64,000 nucleotides of DNA, taken from positions 13,454,001-13,518,000 of the forward strand of contig OZ234501.1 in NCBI GenBank assembly GCA_965153455.1, in the 5' to 3' direction. Source of the stretch: Sphagnum compactum. Taxonomy: Eukaryota > Bryophyta > Sphagnopsida > Sphagnales. The translations under genes were made by a program, and so were the position numbers. This document shows positions 37,950 to 49,669 of the stretch, piece after piece. Every line of letters starts with the position of its first letter. The stretch's first letter is position 1. The notes under the pieces are model-generated. The model was not told the origin of the DNA and ran no database searches. It saw only the letters and a program-made list of their open reading frames with translations.

Positions 37950-39654
37950 TTATAGTAACAGGAGTGGCAGGAAATGCATGCCACCATTGGAAGTTCCCAA
38001 ATGCTGGTCACTGTAGCTGATAAACACATGAGGGAAGGGTGGCAGCAGTGGCAGCGATGTGTGTTTGATGTAAATTGTAATGCCAATGCTGTCCAAAAAC
38101 TGAAGAAAAGGCCACCACATTACATCAGATTCTCCAGTCTAGAACTCCAGGGTAGGTATTCAAATTGTTCAAGGGAGAAACAAAGGTCACATTGATTCAG
38201 TACATCAAGGGAAAAAGCTCAGCTTAACCATCACAGTATGATGTCAAGGATTCTTCATTCTTTTATTCTTCTCATCAGTCTTTACAGCTGCAGATGCCCA
38301 TCAATTGCATTTTCTCAGATCGAATTGTATGGTGTGTCCAATTCCTTGAACAGACAAGAGACTGAGAGTACTCTAGTATACCCATCATTGACAAAGTCAA
38401 GCAAATTGAAGGATGCAGCTATAACCCAACCCAAGCTGCTGAGATGTGACATGAGAGGAGTGTAGGGATGAAGCACCATAAGCTCAAAATCCTTAGGACC
38501 AGCTGCTCTGCCTCTAGGATCACTCCCCTGAGCTACTGTAGAGGGGAACATGAGTGTGATTTGGCCTGTAGTCTTAAAAAGCAAGGAAAGAAAGCCTCCT
38601 TTTCACCATTTCCATCTTCTTTGGCACTGATGACTCATTACTCTGAAAATCCTCAATAACCTGACATGGGGTGGGAAGGAAAAAAACAGTGAGAACTCTA
38701 TCACATCCCCAATTAAGAAACAAGACCAAAGATAATTGGATGTGAATGAATGTCTGGACAACTGTGTCTTACATGTTGGAGTTTTCACAGGGGATCATGA
38801 AGCCCTTGTCAGTGGCACAATTCAAACAAGTAAAGCACATTGTTCTGTTGGTCATGGACTTTCCTGCAATTTTACAGTGAGAAATAAGCAGCCAGTCACA
38901 ACAATAATCTGTGCACCACATGCTACTGGACAGAATAATAACTTTTGTGTGCATGAAACATACACTCACAAAACTGCATGACATGTTGGTACATCAGGCT
39001 TGGAATTAGTACTCACGAATCTATCAGTTCAAATCATGAGACTGGTGGAGGAAAATTGATGGCACAGATCAGAACCACTACTGTGGCAATTGTTTGCTGC
39101 AGCCTGCTCCCTTCCTGTAGGTCAAAAAACCACGTGCCCACATTTTCATAGACAAGTCCTGGAAGCTGACTAATTAGGGTATTTGAAGTCTAAGATAGAT
39201 ATGAGTTCATTACAGCTGCAATTCTATGCCAATGTTTTGGAGGAAAGTAGAGTGCTGCAAGAAATATGTCTCCTCCAACGTGAGTTCTTCTTACAGCTGC
39301 AAATCCATGCCAATGTTTTGGAGGAAGTAGAGTGCTGCAAGAATGTCTCCTCCTGTAACATGAGTTCTTCTTACTGCTCCAATATTTCCATGGACAATGC
39401 TTTGGAGGAAAGTGCAATACAATTAGTGCTACAAGAATATCTCCTTCAAAGGAACGTTCTCATACCATGTCTTCAAGACGGTGAGAGCCTCTCCCATTTC
39501 CTGCCTTGATCAATAGCACCCCGAACTCCCACAGCTTGAACTGCACCTTGCTGCACCATTTCTCATGTATGGAGTGATAAAAAGCTTCTGCGGGGCGGCC
39601 GACTGATCCATACCCAGCTCTCTTGCTCAAGCAACAAGAAGCCCCACGAGGCAT
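37950..39654 (-). CDS. Unidentified multi-exon gene (tentative)
   Basis: Four phase-0 minus-strand exons can be chained. (1) 39654-39466: ATG, 63 codons, MPRGASCCLSKRAGYGSVG through KVQFKLWEFGVLLIKAG, ending ATG|GTATGAG. (2) 39165-39082: after TTAGTCAG, LPGLVYENVGTWFFDLQEGS, ending ACA|GTAGTG. (3) 38660-38607: after CCATGTCAG, VIEDFQSNESSVPKKMEM, then GTGAAA. (4) 38099-37950: after TTTTCTTCAG, FLDSIGITIYIKHTSLPLLP to a TAA stop. The product would be about 162 aa. Exon 2 could continue as a hydrophobic stretch (TIATVVVLICAINF) to a TGA, and exon 4 is also open in another frame, so details are uncertain. A (GAC)n run at 39728-39750 lies in the presumed 5' UTR. I recognise no family; it could be a real lineage-specific gene or a decaying one. 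Confidence 0.35.
39203..39455. repeat. 79-80-bp tandem repeat, 3 copies
   Basis: Copies start at 39203, 39282 and 39362, each with GAGTTC, then TTACAGCTGCAA-like sequence, CCAATGTTTTGGAGGAA and GTGCTGCAAGAA..TCTCCTCC. Copy 3 is the most diverged. The repeat is open on the plus strand (39183-39509) and on the minus strand (39417-39190), but with no homology. It lies within the first intron of the tentative minus-strand gene. Confidence 0.85.
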
Positions 39655-39807
39655 TATCCATCATCGCAAAATGGACCAACACTCCGAACAGCAGATCCTC
39701 AAACTAGGGTTTCCCTGCATCTGTAAGCAAGCCCGACGACGACGACGACGAGAACACATCGACGGCCAGGAATTTTCTTTTCACTTTTGTCAAGTATAGG
39801 TGGACTG

Positions 39808-40258
39808 GCGATCATCCACAAATGGAATGAGCCAAATTTGGCTAAAGGTAAGACAGTAAAACTAGTCTTGTTGGCCTTGCCTGCCAAGGCAAGAAGGATA
39901 TTGTGTTTAGATTCATTATAGAGTATAGTAGCTTAAGGGATTTTAATAGGCCCCTAGGTAATAATAATAATAGGTCTATTTTTTTATATGAGAATTTTTG
40001 AAAGATGATATATTTTGGCTTGTGTTGAAACTTGAGATTAGTTATAATAGAGTTATAATATCTTGAAGGATTTTGGTTTCTTTTAGAGAATTTTTTGAAG
40101 ATTATATATTTTTTGCATGGTGAAATATTTGAGTGTCCATAATTCTTCTTTTGCCTTAAGATACTTTTTAATGTGAATGGCAAGGCCACAGTGTGACATA
40201 CCCCCTTGTTTTAGAATCCTGCCTAGTTCTGGCTAGAACTCATTGTCTAAATATGGCG
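39808..40258. repeat. Dispersed repeat shared with 9159-9275, interrupted by a possible MITE
   Basis: 39808-39855 (GATCATCCACAAATGGAATG, then GCCAAATTTGGCTA) matches 9159-9206. 40240-40258 (TTGTCTAAATATGGCG) matches 9257-9275. At 9 kb the two blocks are about 50 bp apart; here they are about 385 bp apart. The extra DNA begins near TGGCCTTGCC (39870) and ends near its complement GGCAAGGCCA (40187), so a MITE of about 320 bp may have inserted into this copy. No target duplication was clear. Confidence 0.55.
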
Positions 40259-40606
40259 ACGTGACTTTCTTTCCTCAAAATATGGCGACTTTTGCATTTT
40301 ATCTCTATCCAAAAAAATCCTTTGTAGTACATTCGCACTGGGTTTTTTTGTTTTTTGTTTTTTTTGCCTTTCCTTTTATTTATTTTTTCTTTTTCTTCCG
40401 CCACAGTGCGAAAATTCGCCCCAAAAAAACACACTGAGATTCGACGGCCGGGATTTCCTTTCGCGCCTACAGAACCGACTGTCTTAACCGGAGGTTCTTT
40501 CGAACGAACCGGAAGCACCTTATCCTTTTCTTCTCTTTGGCTCTCTCTCTCTCTCTCTCGTACACAGCACACACACTCTCTCTTGTTGCTGTTGCTGCTG
40601 TGCGAT

Positions 40607-41611
40607 ATGGCGATGGCGCTTTGCACTTCCATGGGCGCCTTGTCGCTCGGCGCTTCGTCGAGCTCGACGTCTCTCGTGCGACTTTCCGCCTCCAGCTCGG
40701 GGTCTTCTTTTTCTTCCGCTCGTTGTGGCCTCACTTCTTCCTTCATGGCAGGCCGGGCGGTTTCGTCCTTCTCCTCTTCATCGTTCACAGGTAGGTTAGT
40801 AGCAACTATTATATGGCCGCTTCTACGTTTCTCCTTCCTCCTGGAATCTACATCTAGGTGCTCCCGTGGTTTTCTTTACCAAAGCTGTCCTTCCTTCCTG
40901 CTGAAGGTGAAAGCAATAACAAGGGTTTTAAAGTTGGGCTGTTGATGAGTAGGAGTGATAGATGCAAGAGAATGTCGCTTCTCGTCTCTGTTGCATTGCT
41001 GGATTGCTCAGAATTGGCTTTGAAGGTAGAAATTGCTATCAGTCTTGGAGGATGATTGAATCTTCTGAAGTCATGCAAATATCTGCAATGTTGTTGTGCT
41101 GGTCAAGTATGTTGCAATGATAGAACTTAGACCTAGAATCTTCAAACATTTGAGCACTCAAAGCACTTTCACATTCAGATGATTTTTCAGTTCTTGTAAC
41201 GTTTTCCCTTGAATTTGGGCTACTGTTGGACATCATGCCACTGTTGCACATCTTTCTCGAAATCATGTATGATGAATCTCGTATGTGTGGAATATGTGCT
41301 TGTTATCTGTCATCTGTTGCTCAAAAGTTGTGCCTGACTCTTCCAATTTGTACACAGGGGTAGCCTTGAGACCTTGCACAAGCTTTGGGCTGCCAGTAGC
41401 TCAAAGGTGCTTCTTATTGAAAGTGAGGGCAGGCAGACCCTGCCTAGGCTGTACCAAACGGTCCAGGTCACGGAAGTCAAGGGCAAGAGTTTCTGGCTTT
41501 CGTGCCCGGCTCCAGACACCCACAGGGAGGCGGGTTCTCAAGAGGAGGCGTGTGAAGGGCCGCAAAATTCTAGTACCTGCAGCAAATCCCAACAGTGGCA
41601 AGCTTGCTTAA
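40607..41611 (+). CDS. RPL34: Plastid 50S ribosomal protein L34 (bL34c), nuclear-encoded
   Basis: Component of the plastid large ribosomal subunit, made in the cytosol and imported. Two exons: 40607-40790 and 41358-41611, with donor ACAG|GTAGG and acceptor TACACAG|GGG, phase 1, giving 145 aa. Residues 1 to about 60 are a typical transit peptide rich in Ser and Ala (MAMALCTSMGALSLG start). The mature part has the bL34 signature: TKRSRSRKSRARVSGFRARL, TPTGRRVLKRRRVKGRK. The usual bacterial GFRARM..GR.VL.RRR.KGR pattern is intact. A second ATG at 40613 gives almost the same product. Length is close to other plant precursors. The 5' leader has a CT-rich tract (40541-40560), common in plant translation-related genes. 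Confidence 0.96.
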
Positions 41612-44600
41612 CCTAGTACCTCAAAGTTTGTCTATTGCTCCAGTTGGCATCATGTCAACTTAGATAGTTGCTTCACCCTACCAGCTTTGTAATTCAATGA
41701 AGTCCAAATTCAATTACAAATTGCACCTTTTTTGCAGCCCCAACAAACACTAAATATGGGTCTTTCATTAGCATTGTTCACACAGCAGGCTCTGAGAGAT
41801 GGATTTAACTTGTTCTTTCCCTTCCATCTGCTGGTGTTAGCTCTTGGACTTTTGAGTGTCAGATTGCTTCAAATCTGGTTGTTTAATCAATGGTAGTTCT
41901 ACTCAATTTCTGTAGAGGAATTCAAAACAAACGGGTTTCTAAATACATAGAGAGACAAAGGAAACATGTTTGTCAGTTGATATATCTAGTTCATTCTTCT
42001 TCTCACACATCTAAGACTAGACATGGCAAACACTCTGTTCATTTCCCCATCCTTAGCTTTGATACCAACAAAGCAGACAAACCAAATTCACAACAGGCCT
42101 ACAAATTTGATAGAATTCAAATCTTTACTCCAAGAAGATGAAGACCCAATTTGTTGCATTCTTGTTTCTGAAAACAGACATTCAAACATGTTTTGTCTAA
42201 GGAGACAATTGAAAATGCTGTGGGATTGGATTGACCAGCAAACTGACTTTGTGATTGAATACATGAGCTTGAGAGTTAGTTCAGATTGTACAAGATGTTT
42301 CTGTGAAAGTATGTCATTTGTCCTTATATGCATTAAAATTGGCATTACCACCTTCTGTAAGCTCTAAACTATTGTGAATTTAATTCATTTTTCCATCATG
42401 AGTTTGGCTGAAGGTATAAGTCAGTTTGATGAAGGGGTAAGCTACTTCTGCCTTTGCACACTTCATTCTCCCTTCATACATCATGTTGTAGATATAACAT
42501 GAAAGCCAGAATCATGCACCCTAAGAGATCATGCACCCACGAGTTTGCCCAATAGTATTGCCGGTAACTCATTATTATGACTCATAATAAAAACCTCACA
42601 AAGTTGAGGTGCACTCCATAACTCTTCACAATTGGGTCAATTGAAAAGATATTTGAGATGCATAGATTGCATTATTTTTTAGCTAACGAGAGATCTTGAA
42701 CTCCTCATTTATTTATCAGACAAGAATATGAATCTGATTTTTCTGTACCTAACTTATCAGAGCTTGATCACAAACTAAAACCTCATATGGGACAATACTC
42801 CCTTACATATATAGTCTTCAAACACTTCATTAACCTTGCATGAAGGTGGACAAATTCCTGAATGGATTAGGGTTTGAACGCTTTCTGTTTAGCATTCATA
42901 ACTTCCTACATTCTAATTTAATTGGGACATGAGAACTCTTCAATTGAAGCGCTTGTCAATATCTGTCAAATGAAATCATTGACAATCCAAGGACCAAAAA
43001 CTATCCTTTTCGAACCATGTTAAGAAGGTCGAGGATTCTTCAAAGTCCCTTGATTCATCATGGAGAAGTAGCAATTGTGAAGAAATTCAAATAGTCTGTC
43101 TCTGCATGAGACTTCCACTTCATGCACTCATCCCATTGCCTAGTTCAAACCTTTTGTCACATCATTATTGCCAAACTGTTGATCTTCGTTTTGTTCAGCT
43201 TTCATATTTGCCCCACACTTTGGTCATGAGCCCAAAAACTAGGGTCAATCCATTTGGCACCTTCAAGAATGTGTTGACAAACACTTTTAGCAGCACCACC
43301 ACCATTGTTGCTGTACTTGAGAGGTTTAAGGATGTTAAGGTGTTTGGATGAAAAATTCTAAATGGCTCAATAGAGTCACCTGACTCCACATTACAATTAG
43401 TCATGCTCATCTACAACTGCCTCTGCAAATGCTACAAGAAGAAGCTAGGTCTAAAGTTACAATTAAAACAATAAAAGCTACACATTCTTGCAATATGTTC
43501 TTTATGTTTTTTAAAAGGTGGTTTCATGTGTTAAGTGAAACATTGACAAAATTTAAGGTTCATCATAACATTGTATCAAATATCCCTGTCCCTCAAACCC
43601 AAAAGATGAATCATGGTGACGATTTCTTTCATATTGTGTCTTCAAGCATAATACAATTCATGAAGGCCTACAATGAAACCTGTAGGGAAACAGAGCACAT
43701 GTGCCCTTTTTACCAACTTGCAATGGGAATAATAAACCATGGGTGGAGGTACAACTGATGGGCTCATCTCCCTTTCGAAGACGTCATTCTTACACCAGTT
43801 AGTCCAAAACTGACTCTTAAATCTGGCTTGCATACTAGGTTCTTCCATGGGATTTTTGCTTACAAAGGGCCGACCAAGTGTCCATCCCACCTCAATAATG
43901 ACAATTGATGGACTCTTAAGCACTTTAGCATTCAACTATAAGCATTCAAATTTGAGCATGCATCTCTTGGACTAAATGAAAAAAGATCATGAAAAATATT
44001 GAAGGGTTTGCCTAGGTAAATGAAGCTCCTTAAAGTTGTCATTGTGCTATGCAGGTAGTCCAAGGCATTACTATCAAAGATGTTTGTTTGCATGTAGGGC
44101 GGAAGTACCTTGTTCATTCTTAGTGGAAGGAAACTAACCTGCCAAATGTAGGCATTCTCACCAAAAACAGCCATTTTTATACACCTGACAACCATCTTCA
44201 TACACCATCCCTTGCTTCTCGCACCTTTTTTCAGCCTTCTCAGCAAACTCCACAATGCCACGTGTTGTCAGCCATCACCATGCTAGTCTCAGGTAGACTG
44301 CCACACACCCAGTTCCATGTGAGTAAGAGTGGACCTTATGACCAAAACCATTTGTGGATAAATCACTTTGACTCCAGAATGCAGTAGTTGAGATAGTGAA
44401 GGGGAGGAATGTTATAACAACCCAGGAAATTCACAAAAGAGTGGCCATCTATACTCCAATAACAAAGGTTCTAGTCCTAGGCAGAGAGAACAGCAAATTC
44501 ATGACAAACAGACATGATCAACCAAGATTGCAGGAGAAACTGAAGTGTTTTTTATGCAATCCTCCAGCCTGCAACAATTTGGTGAAAGGATATCATTCAC

Positions 44601-44760
44601 ATGAGGAAGAAGAGATAGATGAGAGATCATACAAGAGCAAGGTGCACGTCTGCAGCCAGACTGCAGCCTCCACATACATGCACCCCTGCAGCTGGCAGTA
44701 TGCCTAATACAGCTGCAAATCCAGGTGCTGCCCAGGCATTGACATGGCTTGCCCAGCTCC
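41612..44760. other. Spacer downstream of RPL34; one doubtful frame
   Basis: The RPL34 3' UTR should end within the first 100-200 bases. An ATG frame at 42023-42367 (MANTLFISPSLALIPTK start, 114 codons) has no recognisable domain or splice context and is probably chance. Further frames at 43.1-43.8 kb (plus) and 43.6-44.3 kb (minus) look weakly protein-like but are broken and unrecognised. Confidence 0.35.
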
Positions 44761-44761
44761 C

Positions 44762-45315
44762 CTACCAATGACACGGCCGAGGCTTTTCCCCTTCACCCAT
44801 CAATGCTACATCTGCATCCCTCAGCCACAGAGTTTTTGATACATCTCTCATTGCTACAATCTCCTCTCCTCGTGCATCTGATCTATTGCTTGGACTTCCT
44901 GCCACAATCTGATCTTTCTTAGCAAGACTGGGAAACCAAGAACCTAAACTAGTTGTATTATTTTCCCTCACTGCCAATAATGATGATGATGTCTTTGATG
45001 CATAGGTAGTGCAGTTTGTCATAAAGCCTCTCTGTGCTTGTTTTGCAGCCAGCTTTATGTCCAAATATCTCACAAACTTTCCACCTTTGTGATTGTGAAA
45101 AGTCCTTGAAAAGATCTCTTCAGCTCTTCACGAAGAGGCAAATGAGGATCTGAATACTGTTCATTACCCAAAAAAGAATTGTGATCAAAGGATGCTTCAT
45201 GGCAAACATTCAAGATCATTTCATAGAGGGGAAGAATTGGAGGGGAGATAGAGCGGGAGAGGAGAGAAGCATCAAACCTTGGATTGCATGCAAGCTGCCG
45301 GGCGGCCCAAAACAT
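44762..45315 (-). CDS. Possible gene or remnant of unknown function
   Basis: An ATG at 45315 opens a minus-strand frame: MFWAARQLACNPRFDASLLS, LPLYEMILNVCHEASFDHNS, LPLREELKRSFQGLFTITK, ending at AAAG|GTGGAAAG (about 45082) or at TGA 45072-45070. A second long frame runs from 45073 to 44762: RYLDIKLAAKQAQRGFMTN, VRENNTTSLGSWFPSLAKKD, MRDVSKTLWLRDADVALMG. A TTTCCCAG acceptor lies inside it, but phases of the simple join do not match, and a one- or two-base frameshift would connect the frames directly. It may be a recently broken gene or a gene with an exon I missed. No family is recognised. It faces the 45.8 kb gene head to head. Confidence 0.25.
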
Positions 45316-45514
45316 CCGCAGATGTCAATCACTGCCTTTACCTCCATATCTTCCCTGATACCACTCTCCTTTGCCCATTGGCTTGGAGGCAAGGAACTTC
45401 TATGCAAAATGCACACTGAGTGTCCCGATGCTGCACACACCAGCGTCTCGATGCTGCTACCATGTCTTGTGCTTGCGAATGTAGCACTAGGCTACTGCAA
45501 CAACACCCAAAAAC

Positions 45515-45540
45515 GAGAGAGAGAGAGAGAGAGAGAGAGG
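45515..45540. repeat. (GA)n microsatellite
   Basis: About 12 GA units lie between the divergent minus-strand frames at 45.3 kb and the plus-strand gene at 45.83 kb. GA/CT tracts are frequent in plant 5' leaders and promoters, and this one may mark a shared promoter region. Confidence 0.9.
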
Positions 45541-45827
45541 ACAGCAGCGGGCGCAAGCCAGAAGCGACGCATGCTGGCGAGCCAGCGAGGAGATACCCAT
45601 CGTTCTCGGAAGCGGACAACGTCCATCGTTTTACCGATTGTATTCATCCGTTGCAGTGTTATCCTGCCGATGACTTTGTCGTGATGATTTGGTAGTCGGG
45701 ATCTCGTTCATGCGCTTCCTTCAAAGGCGCGCGACAACAGAACGAATACAACCAAGCCAACCTAAGCGTTGGTGTGCTTCGTAGTACAAGGAGAGGAGCA
45801 CGCAAAAGTTGGAGAAGCTCTGCAGCT

Positions 45828-46801
45828 ATGATGGCGTCCGATGACCAACATCCGCCGCAACAAGTGCAGCAGTTGCGACGAGAGTTGCAGGAGGAGCAGC
45901 AGCAGGATCAAAAGATGGGTCCTTTGTTGGTCAAGTTTCCCAGGCCGGTTCCCAAGGTGCAATCGCTGAAGCTGGAACCCGAAAAGGGACAGGAAGAACC
46001 CCAATCTCGTAGCATGGTTCAGGTGCTTTGGCGTTTTCCCGTTTCAACCATTTGTTTTGTCTATTCGTTCTCCTTCTCCACAGACTTTGGGTGCATGCGA
46101 TTGCGGATACTTGCAACCCTGCACCAGACTCACGGCACAATTGAGAACAAATCACAGGCTATAATGGAGAAGCTGCAACTAATTGAAGAATAATTGTTAC
46201 CAATCTCGAACTCTTTTGTCGACCGCAATTTTGTCTCTGGAAAAAAGGCTTGTGATGAAACTACCACCACTGATTCTGATCTCTCTTCCTTCAAGCATGT
46301 CTCTTCTTCAGTAGCCACATAGGTTTTGCTGCTCTTGGTCTTGCACTTCACCTCTGCTCTTGGCCTTGCACTTCATCACCATCCCCACCATCCCATACTA
46401 CTTCAGAATCTCTTTCTTTCTTGGATCCAGAATTCAGGTCTGCCTGGAGGAGAACTGGAGAGAGGGAAAAAAAACCCTAAAAATCTGAGGTCTGCAGTTT
46501 TGGGCTTCTTTACTCTTGTGTGCAACCAAGACTGATGGAGGAGCTCTCTGCAATGGCTCAAGTGCCATTTTTTTTAGTCAGAAGTTTGTTGTTGTTAGCT
46601 TTTAGATTTTCCAGTTTCCTCCTCCCATTCTAAACCACAGAATTGTTACTTGTGTGTATGAATTTCTGGTATTCTTTGTTAATCATCGAAAGGATACTTG
46701 ATGTGCAGGCTTATATTATGGGAGCATATCTAATTGCACGGTGGGCATGGGCTCGGTTCCAAGAGCGCCAATCAAGGCGCAAGTCTGGAGGCCAAGGATA
46801 A
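45828..46801 (+). CDS. Small predicted single-pass membrane protein, unknown function
   Basis: Exon 1 is 45828-46022 (65 codons, MMASDDQHPPQQVQQLRREL start). Exon 2 is 46709-46801 after an ATGTGCAG acceptor, with TAA at 46799. Both are phase 0, giving 95 aa. The N-terminal third is Gln/Glu-rich, followed by a Pro/Lys motif KFPRPVPKVQSLKLEPEKG. The C-terminus (AYIMGAYLIARWAWARFQE, then basic RQSRRK) looks like one membrane or amphipathic helix with a positive anchor. I do not recognise the family. An alternative 61-bp intron (46023-46083, ending TTCTCCACAG) would give a different short C-terminus (TLGACDCGYLQPCTRL), and reading through without splicing runs to TAA at 46191. The 46709 exon is preferred for its hydrophobic-plus-basic end and normal intron length. 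Confidence 0.5.
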
Positions 46802-47194
46802 TCATGACTGAGAAGGTTTCAGGGTTAACTAGTGTCTCTCTCTCTCCACTGTTAGTTTTGTTAATTCTGTAAAGAATCCACTGTGAGTATAAGGAGTTTT
46901 TCACATGCATAGCTGTAGCTTTTCATGAGGCTGAGTATCAAGCACGCTTGAGTGATAGAGTGCTTGATGTTCCAAATGGAAAGAGTTGTAACAGACATCA
47001 CCAAATGTGTGAATCAGAGATTACCAGTTTTTTCTGCAATCAAAATTTTTGGGCGAGTTTTGGAAGAAGAACCAAATGCTTCCAACATTTCCATTATGGT
47101 CCATTTGTCCAAGTGTTGGAAGGAGGGTATGCATGAACTGGTTTGTAGATAATGTAAGTGTTGACAACCGGCTAGCAATTGATGGTATGAAGCC

Positions 47195-47772
47195 AACACA
47201 GCCTAGTGGTTTAAGGCTGATGGGTCTCATCATTACCAATGGCTGTTGTTGAAACTGCAAGGTTCATACTACATGACACCGATCTTTTTGATTGTCAGGA
47301 GCTCATGAATTCAGTGAGTAGTCATGGCAGCTTGTCACTGCTATTGTGATGAAGGTGATAGTCTGACACTTTGTTAGCGACTCTCATAAGGTTATGACTT
47401 CTCTCATTGTTGTGTTACATTGAAAGTGTTGTGGAGATTTCTCTGCAATCTTGAAAATATGTGATCTTTTTTCACTTCTCATGGAGGCAGCATCAATAGG
47501 GAGGTGGGATTTGTGTATGGTGGTGCTACAGTTTCTTCATGTTATGGTTTATAGTCACATGCAATGCAGTTCTAGAAGGAAGGTCTACTAGAGGATTTGT
47601 GAGCTACATGGTAACTTTCAGAAGATGGGTTATTGAGATATGGTTATCTCTGAAAGATCTGATAAACTGTTTAGAATGGTGGGCATTACCTGGGACAGAA
47701 TCAAGCCAACAGCCTAGTGGTAATGAGTTGATTTCTCCCAGGTGTTTGCATATCTTTAGATTCAATTGACGG
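47195..47772 (+). repeat. Two tRNA-derived SINE-like fragments
   Basis: AGCCTAGTGGTTTAAGG at about 47201 and AGCCTAGTGGTAATGAG at about 47710 resemble a Pol III A box (TRGCNNAGTGG). In the second, a degenerate B box (GATTCAATTG) follows about 45 bp later, the spacing of tRNA-derived SINEs. No intact tRNA fold is present. Confidence 0.35.
47265..47475. repeat. Dispersed repeat family, copy E (reverse orientation)
   Basis: The reverse complement matches the SPPL intron repeats in order: GATTGCAGAGAAATCTCCAC, then AACACAACAATGAGAG, CATAACCTTATGAGAGTC, ACAAAGTGTCAGACTATCAC and CAGTGACAAGCTGCCATGAC. This is the only copy I found outside the SPPL gene, and it shows that the family is a mobile or dispersed repeat rather than an intron-duplication artefact. 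Confidence 0.75.
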
Positions 47773-48859
47773 GTTATTTGTTACACAAGTTGTCAAGATA
47801 TATTAGAAGGAGAGAATGGCTCATGAGGTTGGAATGCAAGTCACAAGCAACAACACCTTAGCAACAGGTTTAGCTTCAATATGAATGATTGTTTGTCTTG
47901 GAGTTGTATTGAGTTTGTTGCATTTGCCAATGCTCTCCACTCAATTGCTTGTAGTGTAAGTCTGATACGTATTGCCACAATTAAAATACTCCTCATTCAT
48001 TTGGTTCTATAGGTACACAAATACGCTAACTAACGAGGGTGGACTTACTATGCTGCATATGAAACTCAAGTCCAAAACTAGTATAGGCACCTTCAACAAC
48101 TTAGGCTACGGGTGGAGATGGGTGACCTCACAAGACAACACTACAACACCAATCCAAACGCTTAATAATAGAGCTCAACAATAGGTACTATGACCATATG
48201 CCATAGGAAACAGGCTTCAATTAGTATCAAAATTTTACAATGAAACACAAATGGAAGCAATAGTAGCCTTAGGCACCATTTACACTATGGTGAGGGAGCT
48301 TGACCATGGAAATGTTGAGAGCCCTCAAAACACATCCAAAGACCACCATCTGATGAAAATTCAGAAATCATTTGTGTGTGAGTTCAGCTTGTCAAGTGTA
48401 ATGTAAAGTGAAAATAGACTTAATTTAAGTACCAACACATTACAATGGAGCCCCAAAAAGAGTAAATAATTATTTTACATAAATTTTTATTTTTAACTTG
48501 ATATTGTATGTAATTTTTATAGACTACTAGTTTAGGGTTTCTTCTTTCTTCACTTTCTTCATTTCAACAAGTAAGATCACCATGGATCATAAAAAAGAAA
48601 AAGTATATAAAAAAATTCAACCAATCAAAAAAAAAATTTGGCCCATGGGTTAATGATCTTCACACCCACCTATTTAATTTAGATATTTAAAATTTTGAGA
48701 AAATTTATGTAAAAACAATCCAATGAATCACAGCTTTTTTTTGGCTCATGAGCTAAATAACTTTGCACCCACCTTCAAAAAAAAATAATTATTAAAACTA
48801 GTCACACTCAAGTTGGCAAACTTTTTTTCTTCCCTAATTATATTTTCCACCCTCTTAGT

Positions 48860-49013
48860 AATTTAGGTTTTTCACTATACTCTCTCTTTTCGTAACCCTA
48901 ATTTCTCCATCGATTCTCCTAGGTGCTGCTGCGTGATCTCTTCCCCATCGACGTGAAGCACCTCGGACGTGGTGGCCGCTGTCACGGATGCCCGAACGCG
49001 TTCTTCTTCATCT
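48860..49013 (+). promoter_or_regulatory. Promoter and likely non-coding first exon of the SWIM/RING gene
   Basis: A telobox (AACCCTAA, 48894-48901) and a pyrimidine patch (CTCTCTTTT, 48882) precede a GC-rich stretch that ends at a TTCATCT|GTATGAT donor (49013). This fits a 5' UTR exon spliced to the acceptor TGTTTTCAG at 49655. If so, an ATG at 48988 would start a short upstream reading frame that overlaps the main start out of frame and stops early in the third exon. In the main frame no upstream ATG is present. Confidence 0.4.
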
Positions 49014-49669
49014 GTATGATCTTTGAAAACCTTTTTCTTCTTCTCCTTCTCCTTCTTCTACTTGTTTTTGCTTTGCATTACGATTTTTTTTGTGCTTTTT
49101 TAATTTTTTGACTTTGTGTTGTTTGGAATGTTGCGCCGAGAGATGGGGCATTATTGGGTCTTGAGGAGCATGAGAAAGTTTTCAAGGGTGCGTGGTTTAG
49201 GGTTCATCCTCAAGGGATTTTTTTCGGCCAGATGTAGGAAGCTGTCGAATTGTACAGTAGAAATTAAGGAAGTGGAATTTGAGAGGTTTGTTCTTTGCTT
49301 CTCAAATAGCCAATGTCAATTGCACCCAAGAAGTATGGACTGTAGATATTTGTTTCCTCAAGGTACCTCAGCCAAATCAGCAACTTTTGCATTGCCTTAG
49401 ATGTGAATTCTTGCCAATTTTGTGCAATTTTTGAGTATGAACAAAATAGTTATAATCGTGCTGATGCTTGTTGACCAACACATTTTGTCTCTTTTTGTAA
49501 GCTATATTTGAGGTCTTTTGGTTGACAATGGAAGAAAGGGTGATCGGCCATGCATTGAGTCCTATTTATTGCATAGCTTGATTGGAACAGTCTTTTTGTC
49601 TTTAGGACATAGGTTATTCTAATGCATGTCTGTACATTTTTTTGAATGTTTTCAGCAATTTCTGGAACA

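Larger units (their letters stand above)
46802..48890. other. Spacer between the small protein gene and the SWIM/RING gene
   Basis: The 3' UTR of the small gene should lie at its left. A frame at 46952-47152 (MERVVTDITKCVNQRLPV) looks weakly protein-like but has no context. Repeats at 47.2-47.8 kb are listed separately. 48.4-48.85 kb is AT-rich with nothing recognisable. Confidence 0.4.

Noticed and set aside
42023-42367. 114-codon ATG frame downstream of RPL34
   Set aside because: Mixed composition, no domain, no splice or regulatory context; most likely chance.
49116-49400. Frame of 94 codons upstream of the SWIM/RING start
   Set aside because: It lies in the presumed leader intron, shows no domain and cannot be joined in phase to the SWIM exon.
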